Shown one piece after another: positions 36,149-45,465 of a DNA stretch of 64,000 nt. Position 1 is the stretch's first letter. Every line of letters starts with the position of its first letter. Location of the stretch: NCBI RefSeq assembly GCF_900142755.1, contig NZ_FRCA01000001.1, positions 246,888 through 310,887 of the forward strand. Reading direction: 5' to 3'. Both the position numbers and the translations under genes were made by a program. The DNA is from Halomonas cupida. GTDB taxonomy: Bacteria > Pseudomonadota > Gammaproteobacteria > Pseudomonadales > Halomonadaceae. The notes under the pieces were generated by a model. The model saw nothing but the letters and a program-made list of their open reading frames with translations, made no database searches and was not told the DNA's origin.

Positions 36149-37420
36149 TCAGCTCTCCGGAGGCGGGGCAAGCTGAGCAGGTGACACGACGTGATGCCCC
36201 GAGCCCGGCTGAATCCGATAGATTGTCCGGAACAGCTTAAGCCCCAGCCACATCAGCACCAGCGGAACCACCAGCGTACGCAGTACGAATAGTGCCATCA
36301 GGCTGAGGATGGCCCTGGTGCCGGATTCGATGCGTGCCTGGATGGCCTCGAGGCTGAGGCTGTCGCTGAGGCTCGACAGTCGTTGGCTGAGGCTCTCGAC
36401 CAGGCTCTCGTCCTCGCCGGCCAGACGACGGCGTATCTGCTCGCGGCGTGCATCCAGATGAGCCAGCTCCTGGAGGAGCTGTTCGCGGCGCTCGACCTCA
36501 TCTTCCAGACGGGATCGCTGTTCGGCGAGGCTTGTTTCGAGTCGCTCGAGTTCCGCATCTTCATGGAAGGGGTTGAGGCGTTCGGCCAGGCTCATGCGTG
36601 CCTTGATCATGGCCGCGCGTCCGCGGGTCTGTTGCAAGCTGTCCTCGGCGAGGGCGACACGTCGGTTGGCTTCGACCAACTGGGTGTGGAGATTGGGGCG
36701 ACGCGTCTGAAGCAGTTCCTGCTCCGTCTCGAGGTCGGCTCGTTCGGCGCTGCTCAAGCTGCCGCTTCCGGCACTGGCACTGGTGGCCTGAACTTCATTG
36801 GCAAGGCTCTGGACTTCAGTCATGTTCTGTTCGGTGGGTTGGTCAAGGAAGGCGCGGTCGATGGCGGTATTTGCCAGCAGCGCCAGTAACAGCAGAAAGC
36901 GTACCAGCGCGACAGATGCGAACAACTTCCAGGCAAGGGCAGCGCTGCCCGGCCGCCACCACAGAGAGATAAGGCAGATCGCTGCGGCAAGGGTCAAGGC
37001 CACCTTGAATATCAGGCTGGAGGATATTTCCAGCAGCAGTGTCTGACCGATCAGCGAGCCGATCGCCAGCTTCATGACGCTCGAGTAATCCTCGACCAGA
37101 TCATTGAAGGGGTCGAGCGCCTCGAAGGGATGGGTCGATACGCCAATCCCCACTTCAGTGGATTGCAGTACCGAGATGCCGGCGTTGAGCCCGCGTGCTG
37201 CGGCAAAAGCCACCAGTGCCTGGGTCGTGGCGCTTTCCACCTGGCGCTGTGTGGCACGGTCGAGCACCGACAGCCAGCACAGAGCGACCAGTGCGGCAAT
37301 CAGCAGGCTGAGCAGCACCTGCATGCGGCGCTGCGACGAGGGTCTGGCGGGCGGAGATTGCCCGGGCGGAGTTGCCGTCGTGGGCGGCGCGGTTGGTGAG
37401 CTGGAAGTAGGTTCTTGCAT
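36149..37420 (-). CDS. Hypothetical membrane protein with coiled coil
   Basis: The 422-codon frame starts MQEPTSSSPTAPPTTATPPG at 37420; earlier in-frame starts lie in a divergent promoter region. A proline/threonine-rich cytoplasmic head is followed by a transmembrane segment at about residues 34-52. Two or three further membrane segments lie between about 112 and 190, then a long charged coiled coil near 205-365 (repeats such as ERLETSLAEQRSRLEDEVER). One last membrane segment, RAILSLMALFVLRTLVVPLVL, precedes a short tail. I do not recognise the family. The architecture suggests a membrane scaffold or a mechanosensor-like protein. It is divergent from dnaX. Confidence 0.72.
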   Translation of the reverse strand: MQEPTSSSPTAPPTTATPPGQSPPARPSSQRRMQVLLSLLIAALVALCWLSVLDRATQRQVESATTQALVAFAAARGLNAGISVLQSTEVGIGVSTHPFEALDPFNDLVEDYSSVMKLAIGSLIGQTLLLEISSSLIFKVALTLAAAICLISLWWRPGSAALAWKLFASVALVRFLLLLALLANTAIDRAFLDQPTEQNMTEVQSLANEVQATSASAGSGSLSSAERADLETEQELLQTRRPNLHTQLVEANRRVALAEDSLQQTRGRAAMIKARMSLAERLNPFHEDAELERLETSLAEQRSRLEDEVERREQLLQELAHLDARREQIRRRLAGEDESLVESLSQRLSSLSDSLSLEAIQARIESGTRAILSLMALFVLRTLVVPLVLMWLGLKLFRTIYRIQPGSGHHVVSPAQLAPPPES

Positions 37421-37699
37421 GGAAGTGGGTCCATGAATGTGTGTCCATCTCAACGGTGATCGACAGACAGGATGAAAAACGATGTCGGTGGAGCAGGGTA
37501 TTCTGGGGAGGCCTCTGCGTTCTGGCGCTTTTGTGCCTTTGCGCCTTCGCTGCCAGCCGGTAGAATGACACGAATTATTATCGATGAAATAAAGCCACGA
37601 CTTACTTTTCGATAAAATATTGTCGAGTCGACGAGCGATGCTTTGCCAGCGGTGCAATCGGCACCGGCATCAGGCCCCGCAGCAAGGAAACCACGCCTC

Positions 37700-39904
37700 A
37701 TGAGCTATCAGGTCCTGGCCCGCAAATGGCGGCCACGTACCTTCCACGAACTGGTCGGACAGGAACATGTTCAGCGCGCGCTGGTCAATGCGCTGGATCA
37801 AGGGCGCCTGCATCATGCCTATCTGTTCACCGGCACGCGCGGCGTGGGCAAGACCACCCTGGCGCGAATCCTCGCCAAGTGCCTCAACTGTACCGAAAAG
37901 GGTGATGGTGACGAGGGCATTACCTCGACGCCCTGTGGTTCCTGTGATGCCTGCCAGTCCATCGATCAGGGGCGATTCGTTGATCTGATCGAGGTCGACG
38001 CAGCCTCCCGGACCAAGGTCGAGGATACCCGCGAACTTCTCGACAACGTGCAGTATGCTCCGACTCAGGGCCGCTACAAGGTGTACCTTATCGATGAGGT
38101 GCACATGCTCTCCACCAGCAGTTTCAATGCGCTGCTCAAGACGCTGGAAGAGCCGCCGCCCCACGTGAAGTTCCTGTTGGCGACCACCGACCCGCAGAAG
38201 TTGCCGGCCACGGTACTGTCTCGTTGTCTGCAGTTCACCCTCAAGCATATGCCGCCCGAACGTGTGGTCGGTCACCTGTCGCGGGTCCTCGAGGCCGAGC
38301 AGGTGCCGTTCGAGGAATCGGCGCTGTGGTTGCTGGGCAAGGCCGCCGCGGGTTCGATGCGTGATGCCATGAGTCTGACCGATCAGGCGATTGCCTTCGG
38401 TCAGGGTGAAGTGCGCCATGCTGACGTGGCCGCGATGCTCGGCACCCTGGATCATCGCCATGTGCTGGAATTGATCGAGGCGTTGGCGGAAGTGGATGCC
38501 CAGCGCCTGCTGCAGGCGGTGGCCAGCCTCGCCGAGCAGGGCCCGGATTTTGCCGCTGTGCTGGATGACCTGAGTGCAGTGCTGCATCGTCTGGCCATCG
38601 GCCAGATGGTGCCGCAGGCACTGGACAATGGTCATGGTGATCGTGAAGCTCTGGTGGCGTTGGCCGCGCGCTTCACTGCCGAGGATGTCCAGCTCTATTA
38701 TCAGATCGGTGTCCAGGGGCGGGCCGATATGGCACATGCGCCGGATTTGCGGACTGCCCTCGAGATGACACTGCTGCGGATGCTGGCGTTTCGTCCCCAG
38801 GGGGTGCCGAAACCCGCGCGAACGCCGCTGCCGATGCGTGGTGAGTCCGCCGATGCCGCTGCTGCGCCGTCGGCTGCCAATACGACACCTCCTGCTGCAC
38901 CGAGCCACAACCCCGCGCCGAGTCAACAGGCGTCGCCGGATCAGGCCGCGCCGCAAGCGCCTGCACCGGTCCCCGAACCGATGGCTCCCGTAGCGTCTGA
39001 GCCTGCCTCTGATGCACAGCCACAGCCTGCTGCAGAGTCCACCGTGGAACCACCTCCGCCCTGGGAGGGCGGCGAACCCGAGGACCCTTCGTCGGGCGCT
39101 GAGGCGCCCCAATCTGCACATGAGTTGGCGACACATGAATCGGCCGCGAATCATCCAGCTGCCAGGGAAACCCCGCGGCCGGCAGTTGATCCGGTGGCGT
39201 CGAATGCTGCGGCTCAGTCCCGACCTCAGTCTCAGTCTCAGTCTCAACCACGGGCCGACTCACCGCAGCCGACCATGGAGGTGTCTGCTCCCGTCGACCC
39301 GGGATCGGCAGAGAGGGAAGTGACAGCGACGCCGGGAGAGATGCAGGTAGAGGGGAATGTGCCTGGGGATGATGAAGCCGCGCTGAATGAGTCGGTCGAG
39401 AAGGCTGGCCCTCAGTCGGTGGAGGACTCCAGCAGTGATGATGCTGCAGAGTCCGGCCCGGTCATGACGTCCGAGGCAGCGGCGCCGGCAGTATCGGGGG
39501 CGCTGGATCATGGCACCTGGTTGGCCGGTTTCGATCAGTTGGGTCTCTCCGGGCTGACCCGAAACCTGGCGGCGCACTGCATTGTCGCCGAAGATGATGG
39601 CAGGCGGATATTGCTGCATCTGGACCCGTCCCAGGCGGCCATGAATGCGGAGGTCCATGTGACACGCATTCGCAACGCTCTGGAGGCGGCTGGATATCCG
39701 CGTCGGCTGGAGGTCGAGGTGATCGAGCCGGACGGGCGAGTGGAAACGCCACGACAGATGTTCGATCGTCTGGCAGCAGAACGTCATGCGGCAGCGGTTG
39801 AGGCCTTGAAGCGTGACCCCCATATACTGCAGTTACAGCAGATATTCGGAGCCCGTTTGATCGAGTCGACGGTGACACCGGTGGAAGCGGAAAGCGGATC
39901 CTGA
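37700..39904 (+). CDS. dnaX: DNA polymerase III subunits gamma and tau
   Basis: The 734-residue protein starts [20 protein letters not shown]. The clamp-loader ATPase has [20 protein letters not shown] (Walker A), a zinc-binding group [11 protein letters not shown]...[27 protein letters not shown] (Walker B) and the SRC motif [14 protein letters not shown] proline/alanine/glutamate-rich linker runs from about residue 370 to 600 and contains a short SQSQSQSQ run. The C-terminal tau domain binds the polymerase core and helicase. I found no A6G-type slippery site, so gamma may be made another way or not at all. It is followed by ybaB and recR, the usual gammaproteobacterial order. Confidence 0.96.
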   Translation: MSYQVLARKWRPRTFHELVGQEHVQRALVNALDQGRLHHAYLFTGTRGVGKTTLARILAKCLNCTEKGDGDEGITSTPCGSCDACQSIDQGRFVDLIEVDAASRTKVEDTRELLDNVQYAPTQGRYKVYLIDEVHMLSTSSFNALLKTLEEPPPHVKFLLATTDPQKLPATVLSRCLQFTLKHMPPERVVGHLSRVLEAEQVPFEESALWLLGKAAAGSMRDAMSLTDQAIAFGQGEVRHADVAAMLGTLDHRHVLELIEALAEVDAQRLLQAVASLAEQGPDFAAVLDDLSAVLHRLAIGQMVPQALDNGHGDREALVALAARFTAEDVQLYYQIGVQGRADMAHAPDLRTALEMTLLRMLAFRPQGVPKPARTPLPMRGESADAAAAPSAANTTPPAAPSHNPAPSQQASPDQAAPQAPAPVPEPMAPVASEPASDAQPQPAAESTVEPPPPWEGGEPEDPSSGAEAPQSAHELATHESAANHPAARETPRPAVDPVASNAAAQSRPQSQSQSQPRADSPQPTMEVSAPVDPGSAEREVTATPGEMQVEGNVPGDDEAALNESVEKAGPQSVEDSSSDDAAESGPVMTSEAAAPAVSGALDHGTWLAGFDQLGLSGLTRNLAAHCIVAEDDGRRILLHLDPSQAAMNAEVHVTRIRNALEAAGYPRRLEVEVIEPDGRVETPRQMFDRLAAERHAAAVEALKRDPHILQLQQIFGARLIESTVTPVEAESGS

Positions 39905-40001
39905 CGTTGGGCGTTTCAAGAGCTCCTGGCGTTTCGAGAGCTCCGAGAATTTCGAGAGACGCAGAAGAATGCGGCTCTCCACTCTAGATGAGGACAGAAC
40001 C

Positions 40002-40328
40002 ATGATGAAGGGTGGAATGGGCAACCTGATGAAGCAGGCCCAGGAGATGCAGGAAAAGATGCAGCGTGTGCAGGAGGAAGTTGCACGCGCCGAGGTCCTG
40101 GGTGAAGCCGGTGCCGGTATGGTCAAGGTGACCATGAACGGTCGTCATGACGTCAGCAAGGTCGAGATCGATCCGAGCGTCATGGAGGAAGACAAGGAAC
40201 TGCTGGAGGATCTGCTGGCAGCCGCGGTCAATGATGCCGTGCGCAAGGTAGAAACCAACTCGAAGGCGAAAATGGAAGAAGTGACCTCGGGCCTGAATCT
40301 GCCTGCGGGCTTCAAGATGCCGTTCTGA
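40002..40328 (+). CDS. ybaB: YbaB/EbfC family nucleoid-associated protein
   Basis: The 108-residue protein starts [20 protein letters not shown], the conserved opening of the family. [20 protein letters not shown], the DNA-binding beta region, follows, and the end is [12 protein letters not shown]. It forms dimers that bind DNA and is nearly always between dnaX and recR. Degenerate short repeats (TTTC-AGAGCTCC type) lie on both sides of the gene. Confidence 0.93.
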   Translation: MMKGGMGNLMKQAQEMQEKMQRVQEEVARAEVLGEAGAGMVKVTMNGRHDVSKVEIDPSVMEEDKELLEDLLAAAVNDAVRKVETNSKAKMEEVTSGLNLPAGFKMPF

Positions 40329-40491
40329 TTCGGATTGGCCCTGTATTTCCAGGAGCCGTCTTTTCGAGAGCCGTGTTTCCAGGAGCGGTGTTCTCAAGGA
40401 CCGTGTTTCAGAACGTCAGGTTCAGGAGCACCTGACAGGGTGCTTCCGCTACCTGTGTATCTGCAGGTGACTTGACCGAGTGAGATGCCTC

Positions 40492-40521
40492 AAGTGCCAT
40501 CCCCGGAGGTGGCACTTTTTT
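40492..40521 (+). terminator. Rho-independent terminator between ybaB and recR
   Basis: An 8-bp stem, AAGTGCCA and TGGCACTT, with a 10-base loop is followed by a run of T (about six in all counting the stem end). It ends 18 bases before the recR start codon, so dnaX-ybaB transcripts should stop here, or be partly read through into recR. Confidence 0.85.
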
Positions 40522-40538
40522 GCTGAGCCGAGACGACG

Positions 40539-41144
40539 ATGAGTTTTTCCCCGCTGGTCGAGCAGTTGATGGACGCCTTGAGGGTATTGCCGGGTGTGGG
40601 GCCGCGAACAGCGCAGCGCATGGCGATGCACCTGCTGGAGCGTAACCGTGAAGGCGGTGAGCGCCTGGCCGGAGTGCTGCGTGAGGCGGTGGAGCGCGTG
40701 GGCTATTGCCAGCGTTGCCGTACTCTGACCGAGGAGCCGCTGTGCACCCTGTGCCAGAGCCCCAGGCGGGATGACCGTCTGCTCTGCGTGGTGGAGTCGC
40801 CTGCCGACATGCTGGCCATGGAAGAAGCCGGGGGCTATCAGGGTCGCTACTTCGTGCTCCATGGACACCTGTCACCGCTGGATGGTATCGGCCCCGAGGA
40901 TATCGGCCTCGATCAGCTCGAAGCGATCATCGCTGAAGGCAAGGTCGAGGAAGTGGTGCTGGCCACCAATCCCACCGTCGAGGGCGAAGCCACCGCTCAC
41001 TATATTGCCACACAGATCGAGGCTCATGGTGCACGGCTGTCACGGCTCGCCTATGGTGTTCCCATGGGTGGTGAGCTCGAGTATGTCGATGGCGGCACAT
41101 TGAGTCGCGCCTTTTCCGGTCGCTTGCCCTTTGCTGGCGAGTAG
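40539..41144 (+). CDS. recR: Recombination protein RecR
   Basis: The 201-residue protein has the full RecR pattern. A helix-hairpin-helix lies at [20 protein letters not shown], and a zinc finger follows at [20 protein letters not shown] (four cysteines). The Toprim domain begins [20 protein letters not shown] and includes [19 protein letters not shown]. The Walker-B-like end is [20 protein letters not shown]. RecR works with RecF and RecO to load RecA on gapped DNA. It is separated from ybaB by a strong terminator, so it may need its own promoter. Confidence 0.96.
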   Translation: MSFSPLVEQLMDALRVLPGVGPRTAQRMAMHLLERNREGGERLAGVLREAVERVGYCQRCRTLTEEPLCTLCQSPRRDDRLLCVVESPADMLAMEEAGGYQGRYFVLHGHLSPLDGIGPEDIGLDQLEAIIAEGKVEEVVLATNPTVEGEATAHYIATQIEAHGARLSRLAYGVPMGGELEYVDGGTLSRAFSGRLPFAGE

Positions 41145-41170
41145 TACCTTCCCCTGAGCTGGATGCTTGA

Positions 41171-42298
41171 ATGCCTGTTTCTCCCGATATTCGATGGATC
41201 GATAACGCTGCGGCCCTTGATGTGGCATGTGCTGACCTGATGGACGCGCCGGTACTGGCGCTGGATACCGAGTTCTTCCGCGAGAAGACCTTTCATCCGG
41301 TGCCTGCCCTTATCCAGATTTGTGCCGGTGGACCGGCCTGGCTGATCGACCCGCTGGCGGTGGAGTGCACGGATGCACTGCGCCAGCTGTTGACCAACGA
41401 CGCCATCAAGCTGCTGCACGCCAGCAGTGAGGATCTCGAGGTCTTTGCCCATTGGGCAGGGGTGTTGCCTGCGCCGTTGGTGGATACCCAGGTGGCGCAG
41501 AGCCTGCTGGGCGAGGACGCGGCCATGGGCTATCAGCGGCTGGTGGAGCATTGGGTCGGAGAAACGCTGCCCAAGGAAGAGACCCGCTCCAACTGGCTGG
41601 AGCGCCCCCTGAGTGATGCCCAATTGAGCTACGCAGCGCTGGATGTGGTCTATCTGCTGGAGGTCTGGCATCGTCAGCGCGAGGAACTGGTTCGCCAGCA
41701 ACGCCTGGAGTGGGTGATGCAGGATTGCGCGGATATTCTACAGCAGTCCGAGCGCAGCGAAGCGAGTGATGGTCAATGGTACCTGCGTCATCGTCAGTTG
41801 TGGCGCCTGAAGCCTCAGCAGATCGAAGCCTATCGACTGATGACCACATGGCGAGAGGGCGAGGCCCGCAGCCGCAACCTGCCGCGGGGTTGGGTGGTAC
41901 AGGACAGGCTGCTCTACGCCATCGCCGAGCGCATGCCGGAGAATCGCTTCGAGCTGGCCGAAGTGGACGATATCAAGCCGACTCTGATCAAGCGGGAAGG
42001 CGATGAGCTGCTGGCCATGGTCAAGCAGGCCCGTCATGAAGACACGGTCAACCTGCCTCCTGCTCCCTTGTCGCCCGCGTTGCCGCCTTTCAAGAAACGT
42101 CTCAAGGCGCTCAAGCAGGTCGTCAACGGCGAGGCGCAGCGTCTGGGCGTGGCACCGGAAGTGCTGATGCGTCGCCGCGAACTCGAAGCCCTGGTGGTGG
42201 CCAACATGCGCGCTGAAACACCACCGCTGCCGACCGGCTGGCGCGGAGAGCTGCTCAACGCGGGTCTCGACGATGCCTTGAAGGCCTTCTCAGCTTGA
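41171..42298 (+). CDS. rnd: Ribonuclease D
   Basis: The 375-residue protein has the DEDD exonuclease motifs: PVLALDTEFFREKTFHP (Exo I, D and E), LLHASSEDLEVFAHWAG (Exo II) and PLSDAQLSYAALDVVYLLE (Exo III with the catalytic tyrosine). A first HRDC domain follows near RNLPRGWVVQDRLLYAIAER, and the C-terminus suggests a second. RNase D trims the 3' ends of tRNA precursors. It starts 26 bases after recR and may share its transcript. Confidence 0.93.
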   Translation: MPVSPDIRWIDNAAALDVACADLMDAPVLALDTEFFREKTFHPVPALIQICAGGPAWLIDPLAVECTDALRQLLTNDAIKLLHASSEDLEVFAHWAGVLPAPLVDTQVAQSLLGEDAAMGYQRLVEHWVGETLPKEETRSNWLERPLSDAQLSYAALDVVYLLEVWHRQREELVRQQRLEWVMQDCADILQQSERSEASDGQWYLRHRQLWRLKPQQIEAYRLMTTWREGEARSRNLPRGWVVQDRLLYAIAERMPENRFELAEVDDIKPTLIKREGDELLAMVKQARHEDTVNLPPAPLSPALPPFKKRLKALKQVVNGEAQRLGVAPEVLMRRRELEALVVANMRAETPPLPTGWRGELLNAGLDDALKAFSA

Positions 42299-42374
42299 AG
42301 GGCCTTCCGCCTTGAAGGTCTTGCCATGATGACCCGCTGTTGGATATCTGAATTCAAGTGACAATGAGAGAATC

Positions 42375-42695
42375 ATGACCGATACCGCGAAACACACCAC
42401 GATGCAGGGCAAGTTGTTGTGCGAGGTCTTCAAGAGCCCGCGCAAGGAAGAGATGTACCTGTACGTCGACAAGCGCAAGGGCCTCACCGAGGTTCCCGAG
42501 GCGTTGCTGGAGCGGTTCGGTAAACCCATCTCGGCGATGACGCTGATTCTCACCGCCGACAAGGTGCTGGCGCGCACCACTGGCGCCGAGGTGATGAAGG
42601 TTATCGAGGAGAAAGGATTCTATCTACAGATGCCGCCGGCGAAGGACGACTACCTGCTGGATCTGTACCGCACACCGACAGAGGCAAGATACTGA
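42375..42695 (+). CDS. YcgL domain-containing protein
   Basis: The 106-residue protein matches the YcgL/DUF709 family in size and in [20 protein letters not shown] near its start. [20 protein letters not shown] and [18 protein letters not shown] follow. Structures of the family show a small alpha/beta fold without a known activity. The family commonly sits beside rnd and ycgN in gammaproteobacteria, as here. Confidence 0.9.
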   Translation: MTDTAKHTTMQGKLLCEVFKSPRKEEMYLYVDKRKGLTEVPEALLERFGKPISAMTLILTADKVLARTTGAEVMKVIEEKGFYLQMPPAKDDYLLDLYRTPTEARY

Positions 42696-42696
42696 A

Positions 42697-42745
42697 ACGA
42701 GCCACGAGCCACGAGCCACGAGCCACGAGCCACGAGCCACGAGCG
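42697..42745. repeat. Seven 7-bp tandem repeats (ACGAGCC)
   Basis: Six perfect ACGAGCC units and one ACGAGCG unit lie directly after the YcgL stop codon. A sister array of ACGAGCT units lies after ycgN at 43301-43334. Copy number may vary between strains by slippage. Confidence 0.9.
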
Positions 42746-42845
42746 ACACAGTTGCACCGCACAGCTCGGTGCCCGTCGCTCGAGACTCGTCGCCACAGGA
42801 AGCACCGTGACAATGAGCAATGACTGCGTGAGACGGTCTTGAGAG

Positions 42846-43301
42846 ATGACCTTGAGAGATAGATTCTGGGAGCGCTATGCGCTCGAGGAACTGAGTGATG
42901 AGGAGTGGGAGGCGCTCTGCGATGGCTGTGGTCAGTGCTGTCTGCTCAAGTTTCAGGACGAGGACAGCGGTGATCTGGCGGTGCTCAATGTGGCTTGTGA
43001 GCTACTGGATATCCACGGCTGCCGGTGCAGTGATTATCCCCACCGCTTCGACAGAGTACCAGACTGCACCCAACTGACCCCCGAGCTGGCTGGGCAGTTC
43101 AAGTGGCTGCCGCACTCCTGTGCTTACCGGCGCCTGGCAGAAGGGCGCAAGCTGGCCGGCTGGCATCACCTGATCAGCGGGGATCCCGAGCGGGTCCACC
43201 GCAAGGGCATCAGCGTGCGCTCTTTTGCAGTCTCTCAGCGAGAAGTGCCGGAGGAAGACTACGAAGACCACGTTATCGCCGTGATTCCCATCGATGATTA
43301 A
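42846..43301 (+). CDS. YcgN family cysteine-cluster protein
   Basis: The 151-residue protein has the UPF0260/YkgJ-like zinc or iron cluster pattern: LCDGCGQCCLLKFQD near residue 25, HGCRCSDYPHRFDRVPDC near residue 57 and LPHSCAYRRLAEGRKLAGWH. The start MTLRDRFWERYALEELSDE is typical of the YcgN group. The function is not established. The stop codon's last base is the first base of a tandem repeat array. Confidence 0.9.
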   Translation: MTLRDRFWERYALEELSDEEWEALCDGCGQCCLLKFQDEDSGDLAVLNVACELLDIHGCRCSDYPHRFDRVPDCTQLTPELAGQFKWLPHSCAYRRLAEGRKLAGWHHLISGDPERVHRKGISVRSFAVSQREVPEEDYEDHVIAVIPIDD

Positions 43302-43334
43302 CGAGCTACGAGCTACGAGCTACGAGCTACGAGC
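43301..43334. repeat. Tandem 7-bp repeats (ACGAGCT)
   Basis: Four ACGAGCT units plus a partial ACGAGC begin at the last base of the ycgN stop codon. The unit differs from the upstream array (ACGAGCC) by one base. It ends in a short inverted GAGCAGCTCGCGGCTC stretch. Confidence 0.9.
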
Positions 43335-43348
43335 AGCTCGCGGCTCGA

Positions 43349-44254
43349 CTATCCCGCCATCATCTCGATCAGAGCATCATGAAACGCCTGAGCCGTGGAT
43401 GTTAGACCTCGTCCAGCATCCCAGGCCAAGCCCACATCCATGGTCGGAATCGGGTCGCTGAGATCGATGTGTTCGATGCGCCGTCCTTCCAGCGACCAGG
43501 GACGGTAGACCATATCCGACAGGATGCTGATGCCGGAGCCATTGGCTACCAGGCTACGCACTGCTTCCACCGATGACGTACTGAACAGCACCTGGGGCGA
43601 CAGCCCACTGGGTGCCCAGTACCTCATTGCCGTACTTTCCGCTTCATCAACATTGAGCATGATGTAGGGCTCCCGGGCGACGTCGGCCAGTCTGACCTGA
43701 CGTTGCTGCAGCAACGGGTGGTGGCTGCCGACCCAGAGTCTTCTCGGCGAGCGGATCAGCAGGTGGTGGTCCAGAGGCGTATCGGACTCGAGGTTGGAGA
43801 CCAGTACGATGGCCAGGTCGAAGCGTTCACTCTGTAGCCCTTGCTGAATGTCCGTGCGCGAGGCCTCGTGCAACTTGACACTGACCCCCGGATAACGTCG
43901 CTGGAACTGGGCCAACAGCGGAGGAAGGAAGTAGCCTGCCACCGTATAACTCATGGCCAGTTCGAGGCTGCCGGTGAGGGTCGGGGAGTGCATTCGGGTA
44001 CTATCGAAGGCTTCGTCCACGGCCTGAAAGATATGCCGAACGCGGTGTAGAAAGCGCGTTCCTTCGCGAGTCAGCAGCATGCCCTGAGCCTGACGTTCAA
44101 ACAGTTTGACGCCCAACTCCTCTTCGATTTCGCGCACGCCGGTGGTGATGGATGACTGGGACACGTTGAGGTCGACAGCCGCCTGGGTGACTCGACCGCT
44201 TTCTGCGACAGCAATGAAGTAGCGCAGCTTGCGTAGTGAGGGGGTGCGGGACAT
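43349..44254 (-). CDS. LysR family transcriptional regulator
   Basis: The 301-residue protein starts MSRTPSLRKLRYFIAVAESG. The helix-turn-helix reads VTQAAVDLNVSQSSITTGVR, and the linker and ligand domain have the periplasmic-binding fold (GSLELAMSYTVAGYFLPPLL, LVANGSGISILSDMVYRP). It is divergent from the pxpA operon across 151 bases, the normal place for its activator. A repeated CCAAACA pair in that gap may be its operator. The ligand is probably the operon's lactam substrate or a product. Confidence 0.92.
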   Translation of the reverse strand: MSRTPSLRKLRYFIAVAESGRVTQAAVDLNVSQSSITTGVREIEEELGVKLFERQAQGMLLTREGTRFLHRVRHIFQAVDEAFDSTRMHSPTLTGSLELAMSYTVAGYFLPPLLAQFQRRYPGVSVKLHEASRTDIQQGLQSERFDLAIVLVSNLESDTPLDHHLLIRSPRRLWVGSHHPLLQQRQVRLADVAREPYIMLNVDEAESTAMRYWAPSGLSPQVLFSTSSVEAVRSLVANGSGISILSDMVYRPWSLEGRRIEHIDLSDPIPTMDVGLAWDAGRGLTSTAQAFHDALIEMMAG

Positions 44255-44330
44255 GGTGCAGCTCTCTTGTTCCAGATATGGCTCGTCGTGTGACGGCCTG
44301 TGTCTATTGTGTTCGGATTTTTTGATAATG

Positions 44331-44357
44331 CCAAACAAGAATGAGTATTTCCAAACA
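44331..44357. promoter_or_regulatory. Paired CCAAACA sites, candidate LysR operator
   Basis: CCAAACA occurs at 44331-44337 and again at 44351-44357, exactly 20 bases apart, about two helical turns. The pair lies in the divergent gap between lysR and pxpA, in the position where LysR activators usually bind. Confidence 0.4.
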
Positions 44358-44405
44358 TGGTGTCCCTTGCGCTAAACCTGTGGGTACCCAACCTGGAGAC
44401 CCACA

Positions 44406-45164
44406 ATGACAACAGTGCTGGATATCAATGCCGATATGGGCGAGGGCTTCGGTCCCTGGCTGATCGGCGAGGGTGTTGATGACGAGATCATGGCGCTGAT
44501 CAGTTCAGCCAATATTGCTACCGGTTTTCATGCCGGTGATCCGTCAACCATGGTGCATAGCTTGCGTGAGGCTGGTCGCCATGGTGTGGCCGTCGGTGCT
44601 CACCCCGGGTTTCGAGACCTGGTCGGTTTCGGGCGCCGACATATCAATGCCAGCCCGGAAGAGCTGGTCAATGACGTGCTCTATCAGTTGGGTGCACTGC
44701 GTGAACTGGCCCGGCGAGAGGGCCAGACGCTGCACCACCTCAAGCTGCATGGTGCGCTGTTCATGCATGCGGCACGTGACGAGGCGTTTGCTGTTCAGCT
44801 GTGTGAAGCCTTGGTGGCGTCAGGCACTGATCTGCCGATCTATTGCCTGGTTGACTCAGTACTCGACCGAGTGGCTCGGCAGGCTGGTCTGCGTTCCGTT
44901 CACGAGTTCTATGCCGATCGTGATTACGACGATAACGGTTCGATTGTCTTCGTTCGCCAGGTGGCGCGACGTGACCCGGAGCAGGTCGCTGCCAAGGTGC
45001 TGCTGGCCGTCACTGAGGGTGTCGTCGAGAGCATCAATGGCAAGCGAGTGACGGTGAGCTGCGACTCGGTGTGTCTGCACAGTGACTCGCCGGGAGCGCT
45101 GGATATGCTCAAGGCCATTCGTCGTCGCCTGGATGAAGCCGGTATCGCAGTACAAACGGTGTGA
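44406..45164 (+). CDS. pxpA: 5-oxoprolinase subunit A (LamB/YcsF family)
   Basis: The 252-residue protein starts VLDINADMGEGFGPW and has ANIATGFHAGDPSTMVHSLR and VGAHPGFRDLVGFGRR, the LamB/YcsF core with candidate metal or catalytic residues. HLKLHGALFMHAARDE and FYADRDYDDNGSIVFVRQV follow. PxpA joins PxpB and PxpC in ATP-dependent opening of 5-oxoproline to glutamate. GGAG precedes the ATG. Here it leads an operon that also encodes a biotin carrier and a biotin carboxylase, so the complex may carboxylate its substrate. Confidence 0.9.
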   Translation: MTTVLDINADMGEGFGPWLIGEGVDDEIMALISSANIATGFHAGDPSTMVHSLREAGRHGVAVGAHPGFRDLVGFGRRHINASPEELVNDVLYQLGALRELARREGQTLHHLKLHGALFMHAARDEAFAVQLCEALVASGTDLPIYCLVDSVLDRVARQAGLRSVHEFYADRDYDDNGSIVFVRQVARRDPEQVAAKVLLAVTEGVVESINGKRVTVSCDSVCLHSDSPGALDMLKAIRRRLDEAGIAVQTV

Positions 45165-45207
45165 CCTTTCCCGCCAATCGCACATCCACAACAACAGGAT
45201 TCATGTC

Positions 45208-45465
45208 ATGTCACAACTTACTCAACAAGCCCCGTTTCCCGGCGTCTTCTACCGTCGGCCCTCACCGGACTCTGATCCCTTTGTCGAACCTGGCAGCTCG
45301 GTGGATGTGAACACGACCATCGGCTTGCTGGAAGTCATGAAGCAGTTCGTCGAGATCAAGGCTGAGGCCGCTGGCAAGGTGCTGGAGGTTCGTGCCGACG
45401 ATGAGCAGGTGTTGGAGGCTGGTGACGACCTTCTGGTGATCGACACCAGTGGGGAGGGCGCATGA
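45208..45465 (+). CDS. Biotin carboxyl carrier protein, short form
   Basis: The 85-residue protein starts MSQLTQQAPFPGVFYRRPSP and ends in a biotinyl/lipoyl-type domain. The candidate biotinylated lysine is in LLEVMKQFVEIKAEAAGKV, a variant of the usual E-A/V-M-K-M. It overlaps the biotin carboxylase gene by ATGA, so the two are made together. It is much shorter than AccB (no proline-rich linker), as in operons where the carrier is dedicated to the pxp system. Confidence 0.88.
   Translation: MSQLTQQAPFPGVFYRRPSPDSDPFVEPGSSVDVNTTIGLLEVMKQFVEIKAEAAGKVLEVRADDEQVLEAGDDLLVIDTSGEGA

Noticed and set aside
37700..39904. Programmed frameshift in dnaX to make gamma
   Set aside because: I found no A6G-type slippery heptamer with a following stem in the linker region.
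42601..43340. CRISPR array suspected from the regular short repeats around ycgN
   Set aside because: Units are 7 bp and contiguous without spacers, and no cas gene is present. They are simple tandem repeats.
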